This document shows, piece after piece, positions 10,329-19,599 of a stretch of DNA of 64,000 bases. This DNA comes from Bradyrhizobium canariense (GTDB lineage Bacteria; Pseudomonadota; Alphaproteobacteria; Rhizobiales; Xanthobacteraceae): NCBI RefSeq assembly GCF_019402665.1, contig NZ_VSST01000020.1, positions 310,001 through 374,000 of the forward strand, written 5' to 3'. Position numbers and translations under genes: made by a program. The first letter of the stretch is position 1, and every line of letters starts with the position of its first letter. The notes under the pieces were generated by a model. The model saw only the letters and a program-made list of their open reading frames with translations. It had not been told where the DNA came from and searched no databases.

Positions 10329-11024
10329 GTGGACATCTACACCATCATCTTCCTGGCGCTGGCGGTCTTCATCTTTCTGAGGCTGCGCAGCGTGCTGGGG
10401 CAGCGCACCGGCAACGAGCGGCCGCCGTTCGACCGTAACGCGCTCCAGGGTGCCCAGGACAAGAACGTCGTCACCATGCCGGGCAAGGTCATCGACCAGG
10501 CTCCGTTGGCGCCGACGGCCGAGCCGGCCCCGCCCTCCGACCGCTGGAAGGGCCTGACCGAGCCGGGCACCGTGCTCGCCCAGGGTCTCGACGCCATCGT
10601 CGAAAAGGACTCCACCTTCGATCCGCGCCATTTCATCTCCGGCGCCCGCGGCGCCTATGAGATGATCGTGCTGGCCTTTGCCAATGGCGACCGCCGCGCG
10701 CTGCGCGACCTGCTGTCGTCGGAGGTCTATGAAAGCTTCGATGCCGCGATCAAAGAGCGCGAGAAGAACGAGCAGAAGACCGAGACGCGTTTTGTCTCGA
10801 TCGACAAGGCCGAGCTCGTCGGCGCCGAGCTGCGCGACCGCACCGCCCAGCTCACGATCCGCTTCGTCTCGCAGATGATCTCGGCCACGCGTGACAAGGC
10901 CGGCAACATCGTCGATGGCAGCGCCGACACGGTCGCCGACATCACCGACATCTGGACTTTCGCCCGCGACATCACCTCTCGCGATCCGAACTGGAAGCTG
11001 GTTGGCACCGGAAGCGCGAATTAA
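10329..11024 (+). CDS. Tim44/TimA-domain inner-membrane protein
   Basis: 231 residues. An N-terminal single membrane anchor (IYTIIFLALAVFIFLRL, residues 3-19) is followed by a variable linker and a C-terminal Tim44-like domain (about 85-225). Bacterial TimA proteins resemble the mitochondrial import motor tether; their bacterial role is not settled. GTG start at 10329 places the anchor at the N terminus. Runs into mltA with a short overlap, suggesting translational coupling. Confidence 0.88.
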   Translation: MDIYTIIFLALAVFIFLRLRSVLGQRTGNERPPFDRNALQGAQDKNVVTMPGKVIDQAPLAPTAEPAPPSDRWKGLTEPGTVLAQGLDAIVEKDSTFDPRHFISGARGAYEMIVLAFANGDRRALRDLLSSEVYESFDAAIKEREKNEQKTETRFVSIDKAELVGAELRDRTAQLTIRFVSQMISATRDKAGNIVDGSADTVADITDIWTFARDITSRDPNWKLVGTGSAN

Positions 11025-12528
11025 GGCTTTCCTGAAGACCAGCGCGACGGCGCTTTGCGCAGGTGCCGTCGCGCTGTCGTCGTTTTCACTCGGCGCCGAG
11101 GCGGCGCGGCGCCACTATCGCAGCCATCACCATCATCTCCCGGAATTGCCTGCCGCGCCGCCGCGCGCCTTGCCGTATCCGCAGCTTCCCCTGCCGTTCG
11201 AGATTCCCGGCGCGCAATATCTGCCGCTGGCCTGGGCCGACGTGAAGGGCTGGGGCGACGACAATCATCTCGCCGCCTACAAGACCTTTCGCGCGAGCTG
11301 CCGTCCGATCAGCGCCCAGACCGGCGCGCCCGAACCGAAGGCTTTGGGCGCCTCTCTGGCCGAACCCTGCCGGGTCGCCAAATCGCTCGAGCTTACCGAC
11401 GACGCCAGGGCCAAAACCTTTTTCGAGGAAAATTTTGCGCCGCTACGGATCTCTCGCCTCGGCGAGCCGGATGGTTTCGTCACCGGCTATTACGAGCCGG
11501 TGCTGGAGGGATCGCGCACGCAGACCGACGTCTACAACGTCCCGGTCTATCGCCGCCCGTCGAACCTGTTCGTGCGCGGCTACAAGCAGGATTCGGTCAG
11601 CCTGCCCAACAAGGGCTCGGTCTATCGCAAGATCGGCCGCCGCAAGCTGGTCCCCTATTACGACCGCGCCGAGATCGAGGACGGCAAGATCGCCGGCCGC
11701 GGACTCGAGATTGCCTGGCTGAAGGACCCGACCGATCTGCTGTTCGCCCAAATCCAGGGCTCGGCGCGGATCAAGTTCGACGATGGCGGCACGGTCCGGC
11801 TCAACTACGACGCCTATAACGGCTATCCCTATACAGCGGTCGGTCGCATCCTGATCGAGCGCGGCATCATTCCGAAGGAAGAGATGTCGATGCAGAAGAT
11901 CAGGGAGTGGATGGCGCAGACACCAGACGGTGCCAAGGAGCTGCGGCGCCAGAACCGCTCCTACATCTTCTTCCGCGAGGTCAATCTGTCCGACAAGGAG
12001 GAGGCCGTCGGCGCGCAGGGCATTCCGCTGACGGCCGGCCGCTCGATCGCAGTCGACAAATCGCTCCACGTCTACGGCACGCCGTTTTTCATCGAAGGCG
12101 AGTTGCCGATCGATTCCGAACGCGCGAAGACGCCGTTCCATCGGTTGATGATCGCGCAGGACACCGGCTCGGCCATCATCGGTCCGGCGCGCGCCGATCT
12201 CTATTTCGGCGCGGGCCAGGAGGCCGGCCGCGTCTCCGGGCGTCTGCGCCATGCTATGCATTTCGTGATGCTGGTGCCGAAGGGTCTCGATCCGACGGCG
12301 CGTGCCGCGCGGCTGCCGGTGCCGGACCCGCGGCCGTCGGAGAAGATCGCGAAGCTGTTTCCGCAAACAGAGCCCGCGAAGGACAAGCCGGCGGCAGCCG
12401 AGGCGCAAAGCAGGAGCGAGACGGTCGCTGTCGCCGGTCCAGTCCCGCTGCCGGTGCCGCGTCCCGTGATCGAGCCGGTTCAGGAGCCGCGGCGGCCGGT
12501 GAAAAATCGTTCCCATCGGCAGCAATGA
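11002..12528 (+). CDS. mltA: MltA, membrane-bound lytic transglycosylase A
   Basis: About 508 residues. Cleaves peptidoglycan glycan strands to anhydromuropeptides. The proposed TTG start at 11002 follows GGAAG (10992-10996) and gives a signal peptide (KTSATALCAGAVALSSFSLGAEA); the open frame extends further upstream inside the Tim44-like gene but that part is its shadow. The MltA domain contains FVTGYYEP, and the 3D domain contains the catalytic Asp region AQDTGSAIIGPARADLY. A Pro/Ala-rich C-terminal tail of about 75 residues is unusual in length. It overlaps the Smr gene by ATGA. Confidence 0.9.
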   Translation: MAPEARIKAFLKTSATALCAGAVALSSFSLGAEAARRHYRSHHHHLPELPAAPPRALPYPQLPLPFEIPGAQYLPLAWADVKGWGDDNHLAAYKTFRASCRPISAQTGAPEPKALGASLAEPCRVAKSLELTDDARAKTFFEENFAPLRISRLGEPDGFVTGYYEPVLEGSRTQTDVYNVPVYRRPSNLFVRGYKQDSVSLPNKGSVYRKIGRRKLVPYYDRAEIEDGKIAGRGLEIAWLKDPTDLLFAQIQGSARIKFDDGGTVRLNYDAYNGYPYTAVGRILIERGIIPKEEMSMQKIREWMAQTPDGAKELRRQNRSYIFFREVNLSDKEEAVGAQGIPLTAGRSIAVDKSLHVYGTPFFIEGELPIDSERAKTPFHRLMIAQDTGSAIIGPARADLYFGAGQEAGRVSGRLRHAMHFVMLVPKGLDPTARAARLPVPDPRPSEKIAKLFPQTEPAKDKPAAAEAQSRSETVAVAGPVPLPVPRPVIEPVQEPRRPVKNRSHRQQ

Positions 12529-13115
12529 AGCGATCGTCCCGTCCGCCCGTGCTGGAGCCTCGTCCCTCGCCGCGCCGTCGCGCGCTGAGCGAAGAAGAGC
12601 GCGCGCTGTGGGATACGGTCGCAAAGCAGGTCAAGCCGCTGAGGAAGCCTCGTGCGGTGAAGGCGCAAGCTGCGCCGCGCACCGAGCCTTCCCCCGCAGC
12701 GCCCCCCACGCGGCCTGCGCCATCACCACGTCCGATTGCCGCTGCCCCGGCACTGCGTGCAGCGAAGCCGGCGGTGCCGCCGCTCGCGCCGCTCGGCAAG
12801 CGCGAGCGCACAAAGTTGTCGCGCGGGCGCAGCGAGATCGAGGCGCGGCTCGATCTGCACGGCATGACCCAGATGCGCGCGCATCGCGCACTGACCGGAT
12901 TTCTGCACCGCGCTCATCATGACGGCCTGACCTTCGTGCTCGTCATCACCGGCAAGGGCCGAAGCGGCGGCGAAAGCGGCGTGCTGCGCCGCCAGGTGCC
13001 GGAATGGCTGAGCCTGCCGGAATTCCGGGCTTTTGTGGTCGGCTTTGAGGAAGCCGGTATCGGCCATGGCGGCGAGGGCGCGCTTTACGTGCGGATCAGG
13101 CGGGCGAGATTCTAA
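12525..13115 (+). CDS. Smr/MutS2-type domain protein
   Basis: 196 residues. Low-complexity Pro/Ala/Arg N-terminal half (1-110), then an Smr domain with LDLHGMTQMRA and VITGKGRSGGESGVLRR, the two signature blocks. Smr domains are nicking nucleases or nucleic-acid-binding modules; the role of small stand-alone Smr proteins is uncertain. Starts at ATGA overlapping the mltA stop. This mltA-smr adjacency is common in Rhizobiales. Confidence 0.9.
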   Translation: MKRSSRPPVLEPRPSPRRRALSEEERALWDTVAKQVKPLRKPRAVKAQAAPRTEPSPAAPPTRPAPSPRPIAAAPALRAAKPAVPPLAPLGKRERTKLSRGRSEIEARLDLHGMTQMRAHRALTGFLHRAHHDGLTFVLVITGKGRSGGESGVLRRQVPEWLSLPEFRAFVVGFEEAGIGHGGEGALYVRIRRARF

Positions 13116-13328
13116 CCGCGGGCTCGCTGCAACCTCTCCCGCGTGCCTTGCGGGTGAGGTTTCGGAGCCCGCGGGACGATCGTCTGCTCCACTATTCTGC
13201 TGAAGACGTAGCGACCAACCCATCACTCCCGAATGCTGCACCGCGAACGGAGGACGCCGCTCGCGGCATTCGCCTATTTGACGGCTTCCCTTTTGCCGCG
13301 CTTGCCGCTTTCGTTTCGGCCGCTTACA

Positions 13329-13346
13329 CAGTCATGTGAACGTCAT
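13329..13346 (+). promoter_or_regulatory. Candidate PHO box upstream of ugpB
   Basis: CAGTCAT, four bases GTGA, then ACGTCAT: two 7-mers resembling CTGTCAT at the 11-bp period of PhoB boxes (6/7 and 5/7 matches). Lies 67 bases before the ugpB start. ugp operons are classic phosphate-starvation targets. Promoter elements below it were not assigned. Confidence 0.55.
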
Positions 13347-13412
13347 ATGGCGCTGCTAGCGCAAGCGATCATTTTTGACGGCCCAAGAGAACGGCCAAGG
13401 GAGGTTTACTTG

Positions 13413-14729
13413 ATGGCTCTTAGACACTTTGGAGCGGCTGCCGCTATTGCGCTCACGGTTGGACTATCGGCCTCGCCGGCCTTGGCCGCGACCGAAATCC
13501 AGTGGTGGCACGCGATGACCGGCGCCAACAATGACGTCATCGTCAAGCTCGCCACCGACTTCAACGCGTCGCAGAGCGACTACAAGGTGATCCCGACCTA
13601 CAAGGGCAACTACCCCGATACGATGAACGCCGGCATCGCGGCGTTCCGCGCCGGCAACGCGCCGCACATCATGCAGGTGTTCGAAGTCGGCACCGCGACC
13701 ATGATGGCTGCGACCGGCGCCGTGAAGCCCGTCTACAAGCTTATGGCGGACGCCGGCGAAAAGTTCGATCCCAAGATCTACCTGCCCGCCATCACCGGCT
13801 ATTATTCGACGTCGAAGGGCGAGATGCTCTCATTCCCCTTCAACTCGTCCTCGACTGTGATGTGGGTGAACCTCGACGAGCTGAAGAAGGCGAACGTCGA
13901 GATTCCGAAGACCTGGCCCGAAACGTTCGAGGCCGCCAAGAAGCTGAAGGCTGCCGGTCATGACACCTGCGGCTTCTCGGGCTCCTGGGTCACCTGGGTC
14001 AATCTCGAGCAGCTCTCGGCCTGGCACAACGTGCCGCTCGCCAGCAAGGCCAACGGCCTCGACGGCTTCGACACCGTGCTCGAGTTCAACGGACCGCTTC
14101 AGGTCAAGCATCTCGAAACCCTGGTCGAGCTGCAGAAGACCAAGACCTATGACTACGCCGGCCGCACCAACACCGGCGAGGGTCGCTTCACCTCCGGCGA
14201 ATGCCCGATCTACCTGACCTCGTCGGCGTTCTTCGGCAACGTCAAGGCGCAGGCCAAGTTCAACTTCACCGCCGTGCCGATGCCGTATTATCCCGACGTC
14301 AAGGGCGCGCCGCAGAACTCGATCATCGGCGGCGCTTCGCTCTGGGTGATGGGCGGCAAGTCGGCCGAGGAATACAAGGGCGTCGCGAAGTTCCTGACCT
14401 TCCTCTCGGACACCGATCGCCAGGTCTATATCCACAAGGCCTCGGGCTATCTGCCGATCACCAAGGCGGCCTATGCCAAGGCGAAGGAAGAGGGCTTCTA
14501 CAAGGATCAGCCCTATCTCGAAACGCCGCTGCTCGAGCTGACCAACAAGGAGCCGACCGAGAACTCGCGCGGTCTGCGCCTCGGCAACATGGTGCAGCTC
14601 CGTGACGTCTGGTCGGAAGAGATCGAGCAGGCGCTGGCCGGCAAGAAGACCGCCAAGCAGGCGCTGGATTCCGCCGTCGAGCGCGGCAACACGATGCTGC
14701 GGCAGTTCGAAAAGACCGCCGTCAAGTGA
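13413..14729 (+). CDS. ugpB: UgpB, sn-glycerol-3-phosphate ABC transporter periplasmic binding protein
   Basis: 438 residues. Sec signal peptide (AAAIALTVGLSASPALA) then mature protein starting ATEIQWWHAM, the usual UgpB N terminus. Captures glycerol-3-phosphate and glycerophosphodiesters for the UgpAEC permease. ATG 13413 follows AAGGGAGG at 13397-13404; the longer open frame from 13233 would place the signal peptide internally. First gene of ugpB-A-E-C, likely under PhoB control from the box at 13329. Confidence 0.95.
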   Translation: MALRHFGAAAAIALTVGLSASPALAATEIQWWHAMTGANNDVIVKLATDFNASQSDYKVIPTYKGNYPDTMNAGIAAFRAGNAPHIMQVFEVGTATMMAATGAVKPVYKLMADAGEKFDPKIYLPAITGYYSTSKGEMLSFPFNSSSTVMWVNLDELKKANVEIPKTWPETFEAAKKLKAAGHDTCGFSGSWVTWVNLEQLSAWHNVPLASKANGLDGFDTVLEFNGPLQVKHLETLVELQKTKTYDYAGRTNTGEGRFTSGECPIYLTSSAFFGNVKAQAKFNFTAVPMPYYPDVKGAPQNSIIGGASLWVMGGKSAEEYKGVAKFLTFLSDTDRQVYIHKASGYLPITKAAYAKAKEEGFYKDQPYLETPLLELTNKEPTENSRGLRLGNMVQLRDVWSEEIEQALAGKKTAKQALDSAVERGNTMLRQFEKTAVK

Positions 14730-14776
14730 GGCAATGAGCGGCAGGCCGCGACCCGGCCTGCCGCTCTGCTGACATC

Positions 14777-15658
14777 ATGCAAAAGCAAGCCATTTTCCAG
14801 TCAAGGCTGTTACCGTACGCGCTGGTTGCGCCGCAGCTCGCGATCGTCCTGATTTTCTTCTATTGGCCGGCCCTGCAGGCGGTGATCCAGTCCTTCTTGC
14901 TCCAGGACGCGTTCGGTCTGTCGACCACCTTTGTCTGGTTCGAGAATTACATCGAGCTGTTCAAGGACGTAGCCTATTTCGAGGCGATCGTCCGAACGTT
15001 CTTCTTCTCGTTCGCGATCGCCGTCTCGTCGTTGTCCTTCGCGCTGCTGCTCGCCGTGATGGCGGACAAGCCGCTGCGTGGCTCGATGCTCTACCGCACG
15101 CTCCTGATCTGGCCCTATGCGGTGGCGCCGCCCGTGGTCGGCGTGCTCTGGATCTTCATGCTGCATCCCTCGCTCGGCGTGCTCTCGCGCTATCTGCGCA
15201 ACATGGGCATCGACTGGAATCCGCTGCTCGACGGCGACCAGGCCGCGGCGCTGATCATCCTCGCCGCCGCGTGGAAGCAAATCTCCTATAATTTCCTGTT
15301 CTTCCTCGCAGGCCTGCAAGCGATCCCCAAGAGCGTGTTCGAGGCCGCCGCGATCGACGGCGCCCGTCCGATGCGGCGGTTCTGGACCGTGACTTTCCCG
15401 CTGCTATCGCCGACCATCTTCTTCCTGCTGGTGGTCAACATCGTCTACGCCTTCTTCGACACGTTCGGCATCATCGACACTATGACCCGCGGCGGACCCG
15501 GAACGTCGACGGTCACGCTGGTCTACAAGGTCTATTCCGACGGCCTGCTTGGCGGCAATCTCGGCAGCTCGGCGGCGCAGTCGGTGATCCTGATGGTCAT
15601 GGTCATCGTGCTCACCGGAATCCAGTTTCGGTTCGTCGAACGCAAGGTGACCTACTGA
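14777..15658 (+). CDS. ugpA: UgpA, glycerol-3-phosphate ABC permease
   Basis: 293 residues, six predicted transmembrane segments. The inner-membrane permease EAA motif is visible as [20 protein letters not shown], which docks on the UgpC ATPase. Starts 47 bases after ugpB and its TGA shares one base with the ugpE ATG. Confidence 0.95.
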   Translation: MQKQAIFQSRLLPYALVAPQLAIVLIFFYWPALQAVIQSFLLQDAFGLSTTFVWFENYIELFKDVAYFEAIVRTFFFSFAIAVSSLSFALLLAVMADKPLRGSMLYRTLLIWPYAVAPPVVGVLWIFMLHPSLGVLSRYLRNMGIDWNPLLDGDQAAALIILAAAWKQISYNFLFFLAGLQAIPKSVFEAAAIDGARPMRRFWTVTFPLLSPTIFFLLVVNIVYAFFDTFGIIDTMTRGGPGTSTVTLVYKVYSDGLLGGNLGSSAAQSVILMVMVIVLTGIQFRFVERKVTY

Positions 15659-16506
15659 TGGTCGAGGAAGAGGGCTTCCGGCGCTACGTCGCCCACATCA
15701 TCCTCTGGATCGGGATCGCGATCGTCGCCTTCCCGGTCTACATCGCGTTCGTCGCCTCGACCCAGGACAACGCGCTGATCGCCAACGGTCAGATGTCGCT
15801 GCTGCCGGGCGGTCATTTCTTCGAGGTCTACTACCAGACCATTTTCGTCGGCACGAGCGGCTCGACTCGCGAGCCCGTCGGCAACATGATGCTGAACTCG
15901 CTGGTGATGGCGCTGCTGATCGCGGTCGGCAAGATCGCGATCTCGATCATCTCGGCCTATGCGATCGTCTATTTCCGCTTTCCGTTCCGGATGCCGATCT
16001 TCTGGATCATCTTCATCACGCTGATGCTGCCAGTCGAGGTCCGCATCTATCCGACCTACAAGATCGTCGCAGATCTGCACATGCTCGACAGCTACGCGGG
16101 CCTGTCGCTGCCGCTGATCGCCTCGGCCACCGCGACGCTGCTGTTCCGCCAGTTCTTCATGACCGTGCCGGACGAGCTGCTGGAGGCCTCGCGCATCGAC
16201 GGCGCGGGTCCCTTGCGCTTCTTCTGGGATACGCTGCTGCCGCTGTCGCGCACCAACATGGCGGCGCTGTTCGTGATCCTCTTCATCCTCGGCTGGAATC
16301 AATATCTCTGGCCACTGCTGATCACCACCCGCGACGACATGCAGACCATCCAGGTCGGCATTCGCAAGATGATCACCACCACCGACGCGCTGACCGAATG
16401 GCCGATCGTGATGGCGACCGCCGTGCTCGCGATGCTGCCGCCGGTGTTCGTCGTCGTCGTGATGCAGAAATTATTCGTGCGCGGACTCGTGGAGACGGAA
16501 AAGTAA
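15658..16506 (+). CDS. ugpE: UgpE, glycerol-3-phosphate ABC permease
   Basis: 282 residues, six transmembrane segments, second permease subunit. EAA loop seen as [21 protein letters not shown]. Start overlaps the ugpA stop (TGATG), so translation is coupled. Five bases separate its stop from the ugpC start. Confidence 0.95.
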   Translation: MVEEEGFRRYVAHIILWIGIAIVAFPVYIAFVASTQDNALIANGQMSLLPGGHFFEVYYQTIFVGTSGSTREPVGNMMLNSLVMALLIAVGKIAISIISAYAIVYFRFPFRMPIFWIIFITLMLPVEVRIYPTYKIVADLHMLDSYAGLSLPLIASATATLLFRQFFMTVPDELLEASRIDGAGPLRFFWDTLLPLSRTNMAALFVILFILGWNQYLWPLLITTRDDMQTIQVGIRKMITTTDALTEWPIVMATAVLAMLPPVFVVVVMQKLFVRGLVETEK

Positions 16507-16511
16507 ATCCC

Positions 16512-17591
<1,080 letters not shown>

Positions 17592-17623
17592 CCGGGTTCC
17601 GCGGGGCCGCCGATTAAAAAACG

Positions 17624-17664
17624 CGAAAACAACCCCATGCACCATAGAAGGGGGTTTGTTTTCG
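17624..17664. repeat. Hairpin-forming repeat, copy B of the 27-bp family
   Basis: Left arm CGAAAACAACCCC (17624-17636) and right arm GGGGTTTGTTTTCG (17651-17664) pair over 13 bp with one bulged T. The left side repeats the sequence at 2181-2207. Lies 33 bases after ugpC, so it may also serve as a transcript-end hairpin; there is no long T-run. Confidence 0.7.
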
Positions 17665-17790
17665 TTGAGAAAAATCGCGCCGCAATTTCGTCGTGCCGGG
17701 CTTGTCGCAGGCGTTTCGCGCCATGACGACAAGTCGGCATTTGTGCATGGCAGAGTAAGTGAGCTGCCAATCCACAGCCCCCGGCTACGT

Positions 17791-17888
17791 CCTTGAACCT
17801 ACAAGCGGATATGCCCATATTGCTGATCAAGGGGTGCCTGTACGGGGCCCTGATGCACCAAAGTCGCTTCGAGAGGACTTTGTAAACT
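17791..17888 (+). ncRNA. ROSE-like RNA thermometer in the hsp20 leader
   Basis: Three consecutive hairpins lead to the hsp20 start. Hairpin 1: CCTTGA (17791) with TCAAGG (17827). Hairpin 2: GTGC (17834) with GCAC (17855). Hairpin 3: CAAAGTC (17859-17865) with GACTTTG (17876-17882), in which TCGCT (ROSE motif UYGCU) faces the AGAGGA Shine-Dalgarno region, leaving G17866 bulged and CT pairing with AG. ROSE elements melt on heating and are known upstream of small heat-shock genes in Bradyrhizobium. The motif match is read by eye; covariance scoring was not possible. Confidence 0.75.
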
Positions 17889-18314
17889 ATGTCTCGTGTT
17901 CCCACGCTTTCCAGTCCGTTCCTTCTGGGCTTCGACGAGATCGAGCGCGTGCTCGATCGGGTCGTCAAAGGCGCCGACGGTTACCCTCCCTACAATATCG
18001 AGAGGTGCGACCGATCGGAGGGCCAGCCCGAGCGGTTGCGGATCACGCTGGCGGTCGCCGGATTCACCCGCGACCAACTCGATGTAACCATTGAGGAAAA
18101 CCAGCTCGTCATTCGCGGACGGCAGCAGGACGACAAGACCCGGCAATACATCCATCGCGGCATTGCCGCGCGCCACTTCCAGCGCACTTTCGTGCTGGCG
18201 GAGGGGATGCTGGTGCTGGGTGCGGATCTGAAGAACGGATTGCTGGCGATCGATCTTGCCCGGCCGGAACCGGAGAGGATCGTTAAGACAATCGCTATCA
18301 ATGAGCACGAATAA
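17889..18314 (+). CDS. Hsp20/IbpA-type small heat-shock protein
   Basis: 141 residues, ATP-independent holdase that binds unfolding proteins. Alpha-crystallin domain spans about 35-130: YNIERC...LRITLAVAGF (strand 2-3), and the late strand LKNGLLAIDLARPEPE. The usual C-terminal I-x-I motif appears as IAI (IKTIAINEHE region, 'TIAIN'). Preceded by the ROSE-like leader, so translation is probably heat-induced. DUF1150 follows after 51 bases, a frequent partner in Rhizobiales. Confidence 0.93.
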   Translation: MSRVPTLSSPFLLGFDEIERVLDRVVKGADGYPPYNIERCDRSEGQPERLRITLAVAGFTRDQLDVTIEENQLVIRGRQQDDKTRQYIHRGIAARHFQRTFVLAEGMLVLGADLKNGLLAIDLARPEPERIVKTIAINEHE

Positions 18315-18365
18315 TGGAACGAGTAGCGGACTCGACCGCTTAGTTTCTGTGAAGGAGTCGAGACC

Positions 18366-18638
18366 ATGAGTGAAGGTCACGTTGCGTTCGAATACGAAGC
18401 CAAGAATGTCTCGCCAGAGACGCTGGCAACCCTCGGCGAAGGCCATATCGCCTATGTGAAGCAGATCCGCTCCGAGGATGTGCCGGGCCTGTTTCCCGAA
18501 GCGCCGAAGATCGCGCCGGGCCTCAAGCTCTTCGCGCTCCACGCCGCCGACGGCACGCCGATCATGCTGACCGACAGCCGCGAAGCCGCGATCGCCAACG
18601 CCTGGAGCAACGAGCTGCAAGCGGTGAGCGTGCACTGA
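18366..18638 (+). CDS. DUF1150 family protein
   Basis: 90 residues, no signal peptide or membrane segment. Matches the DUF1150 pattern seen next to hsp20 genes in alphaproteobacteria (LATLGEGHIAYVKQI...APGLKLFALHAADGTPIMLTDSREAA). Function unknown; co-transcription with hsp20 suggests a stress role. Followed by a strong terminator at 18671. Confidence 0.85.
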   Translation: MSEGHVAFEYEAKNVSPETLATLGEGHIAYVKQIRSEDVPGLFPEAPKIAPGLKLFALHAADGTPIMLTDSREAAIANAWSNELQAVSVH

Positions 18639-18670
18639 GCACGCGCACGTCGCACGAATAGAGTTTCAAG

Positions 18671-18710
18671 CGGGCATGCCTTCGCAGGAAGGCGTGCCCG
18701 TTTTGCTTTG
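18671..18710 (+). terminator. Intrinsic terminator after hsp20-DUF1150
   Basis: CGGGCATGCCTTC, loop GCAG, GAAGGCGTGCCCG: a 13-bp stem with one G-U pair, followed by TTTTGCTTT. Ends the hsp20 operon just before the toxin-antitoxin promoter. Confidence 0.88.
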
Positions 18711-18755
18711 ACGGCCGAATTCGGATACTCTAAATTCTGGTTGATCCGACCAGAA
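18708..18755 (+). promoter_or_regulatory. Promoter and autoregulatory operator of the Phd/VapC pair
   Basis: TTGACG (18708-18713), 17-base spacer, TAAATT (18731-18736) reads as a sigma-70 promoter. A perfect 7-7-7 inverted repeat TTCTGGT...ACCAGAA (18735-18755) starts at the -10 and would block transcription when bound, as Phd-type antitoxins do. The -35 overlaps the T-tail of the previous terminator. Confidence 0.65.
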
Positions 18756-18763
18756 GGCACAGC

Positions 18764-19057
18764 ATGTCGACAAAGCGTCCCTCGTCGAAGAAGCGCCCCC
18801 AATCCGGGCGATGGAGCCTTCAGGATGCGAAGACTCACCTCAGCCAGATCGTCAGGGAGGCCCAACGCACCGGACCGCAGCGCGTTACGCTGCACGGGAA
18901 GGACGCCGCGGTTATTATCGCGGCAGAGGAATTCGATCGCCTCCAACGTCCCGTGAGCGGCCGCGACATCGTTTCGGTCCTTGCCAAATCGCCGTTGGGC
19001 GATGTGGAATTTGAACGCCTGACGATCAAATCCAAAGTTCGGGACGTCGAGCTTTGA
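18764..19057 (+). CDS. Phd/YefM-family antitoxin
   Basis: 97 residues. The central block WSLQDAKTHLSQIVREAQRTGPQRVTLHGKDAAVIIAAEEFDRL is the Phd/YefM fold (DNA-binding, toxin-neutralising tail after ~65). A basic N-terminal extension (STKRPSSKKRPQSGR) precedes it. The 3' end overlaps the toxin gene by four bases (TTGA), the usual antitoxin-first coupling. Confidence 0.92.
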   Translation: MSTKRPSSKKRPQSGRWSLQDAKTHLSQIVREAQRTGPQRVTLHGKDAAVIIAAEEFDRLQRPVSGRDIVSVLAKSPLGDVEFERLTIKSKVRDVEL

Positions 19058-19548
19058 GAGGATGGCTGCTCGATACCAATGTGGTTTCGGAACTACGCCG
19101 GCCCAAACCCAATCCTGACGTTGCCGATTTTGTCGCCAGCCAAAACGGCGATGATCTCTATGTCACCGAGGTCACCTTCGCCGAAATCGTCTACGGCATC
19201 GAACAACTGTCCGATCCCACCAGACGCGCAGACCTTCGATCGTGGTTAGACAACACGCTGCGACCGCTGTTTGCGGGGCGGGTTCTTCCCATCACCGAAG
19301 ATGTCATCGTGCGGTGGAAAACGATGGTCGTCGAGGGCCGCAAGCGCCGCCATACGTTCGGGCAGCCTGACTTGTTCATCGCGGCTATCGCCGCGCTACA
19401 GGATCTGATTGTTGTTACACGTGATATCGACGAATTCGTCGAAGCGCGCGTGCCGGTGTTTGATCCGTGGACGCACAAATTCTACTGCCACGGCGACGAG
19501 ACGCTCATGCGGCCACCCGTGACTCTCGAAGCGATATCGAGTTTGTAG
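19054..19548 (+). CDS. VapC/FitB-type PIN-domain toxin
   Basis: 164 residues. PIN ribonuclease acidic residues: D7 in WLLDTNVVSELRRP, E in FAEIVYGIE, and D in GQPDLFIAA with VTRDIDEF. TTG start at 19054 overlaps the antitoxin stop. FitB-like toxins usually end soon after the motif V-F-[D/N]-P-W; here the frame continues ~25 residues (THKFYCHGDETLMRPP...), suggesting loss of the original stop codon. Active-site residues are intact. Confidence 0.9.
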   Translation: MRGWLLDTNVVSELRRPKPNPDVADFVASQNGDDLYVTEVTFAEIVYGIEQLSDPTRRADLRSWLDNTLRPLFAGRVLPITEDVIVRWKTMVVEGRKRRHTFGQPDLFIAAIAALQDLIVVTRDIDEFVEARVPVFDPWTHKFYCHGDETLMRPPVTLEAISSL

Positions 19549-19599
19549 CAAAGCAGATCGTCCCAAGCCCCACGGAAGATGGCGGCCCCGGCTCCGCCA

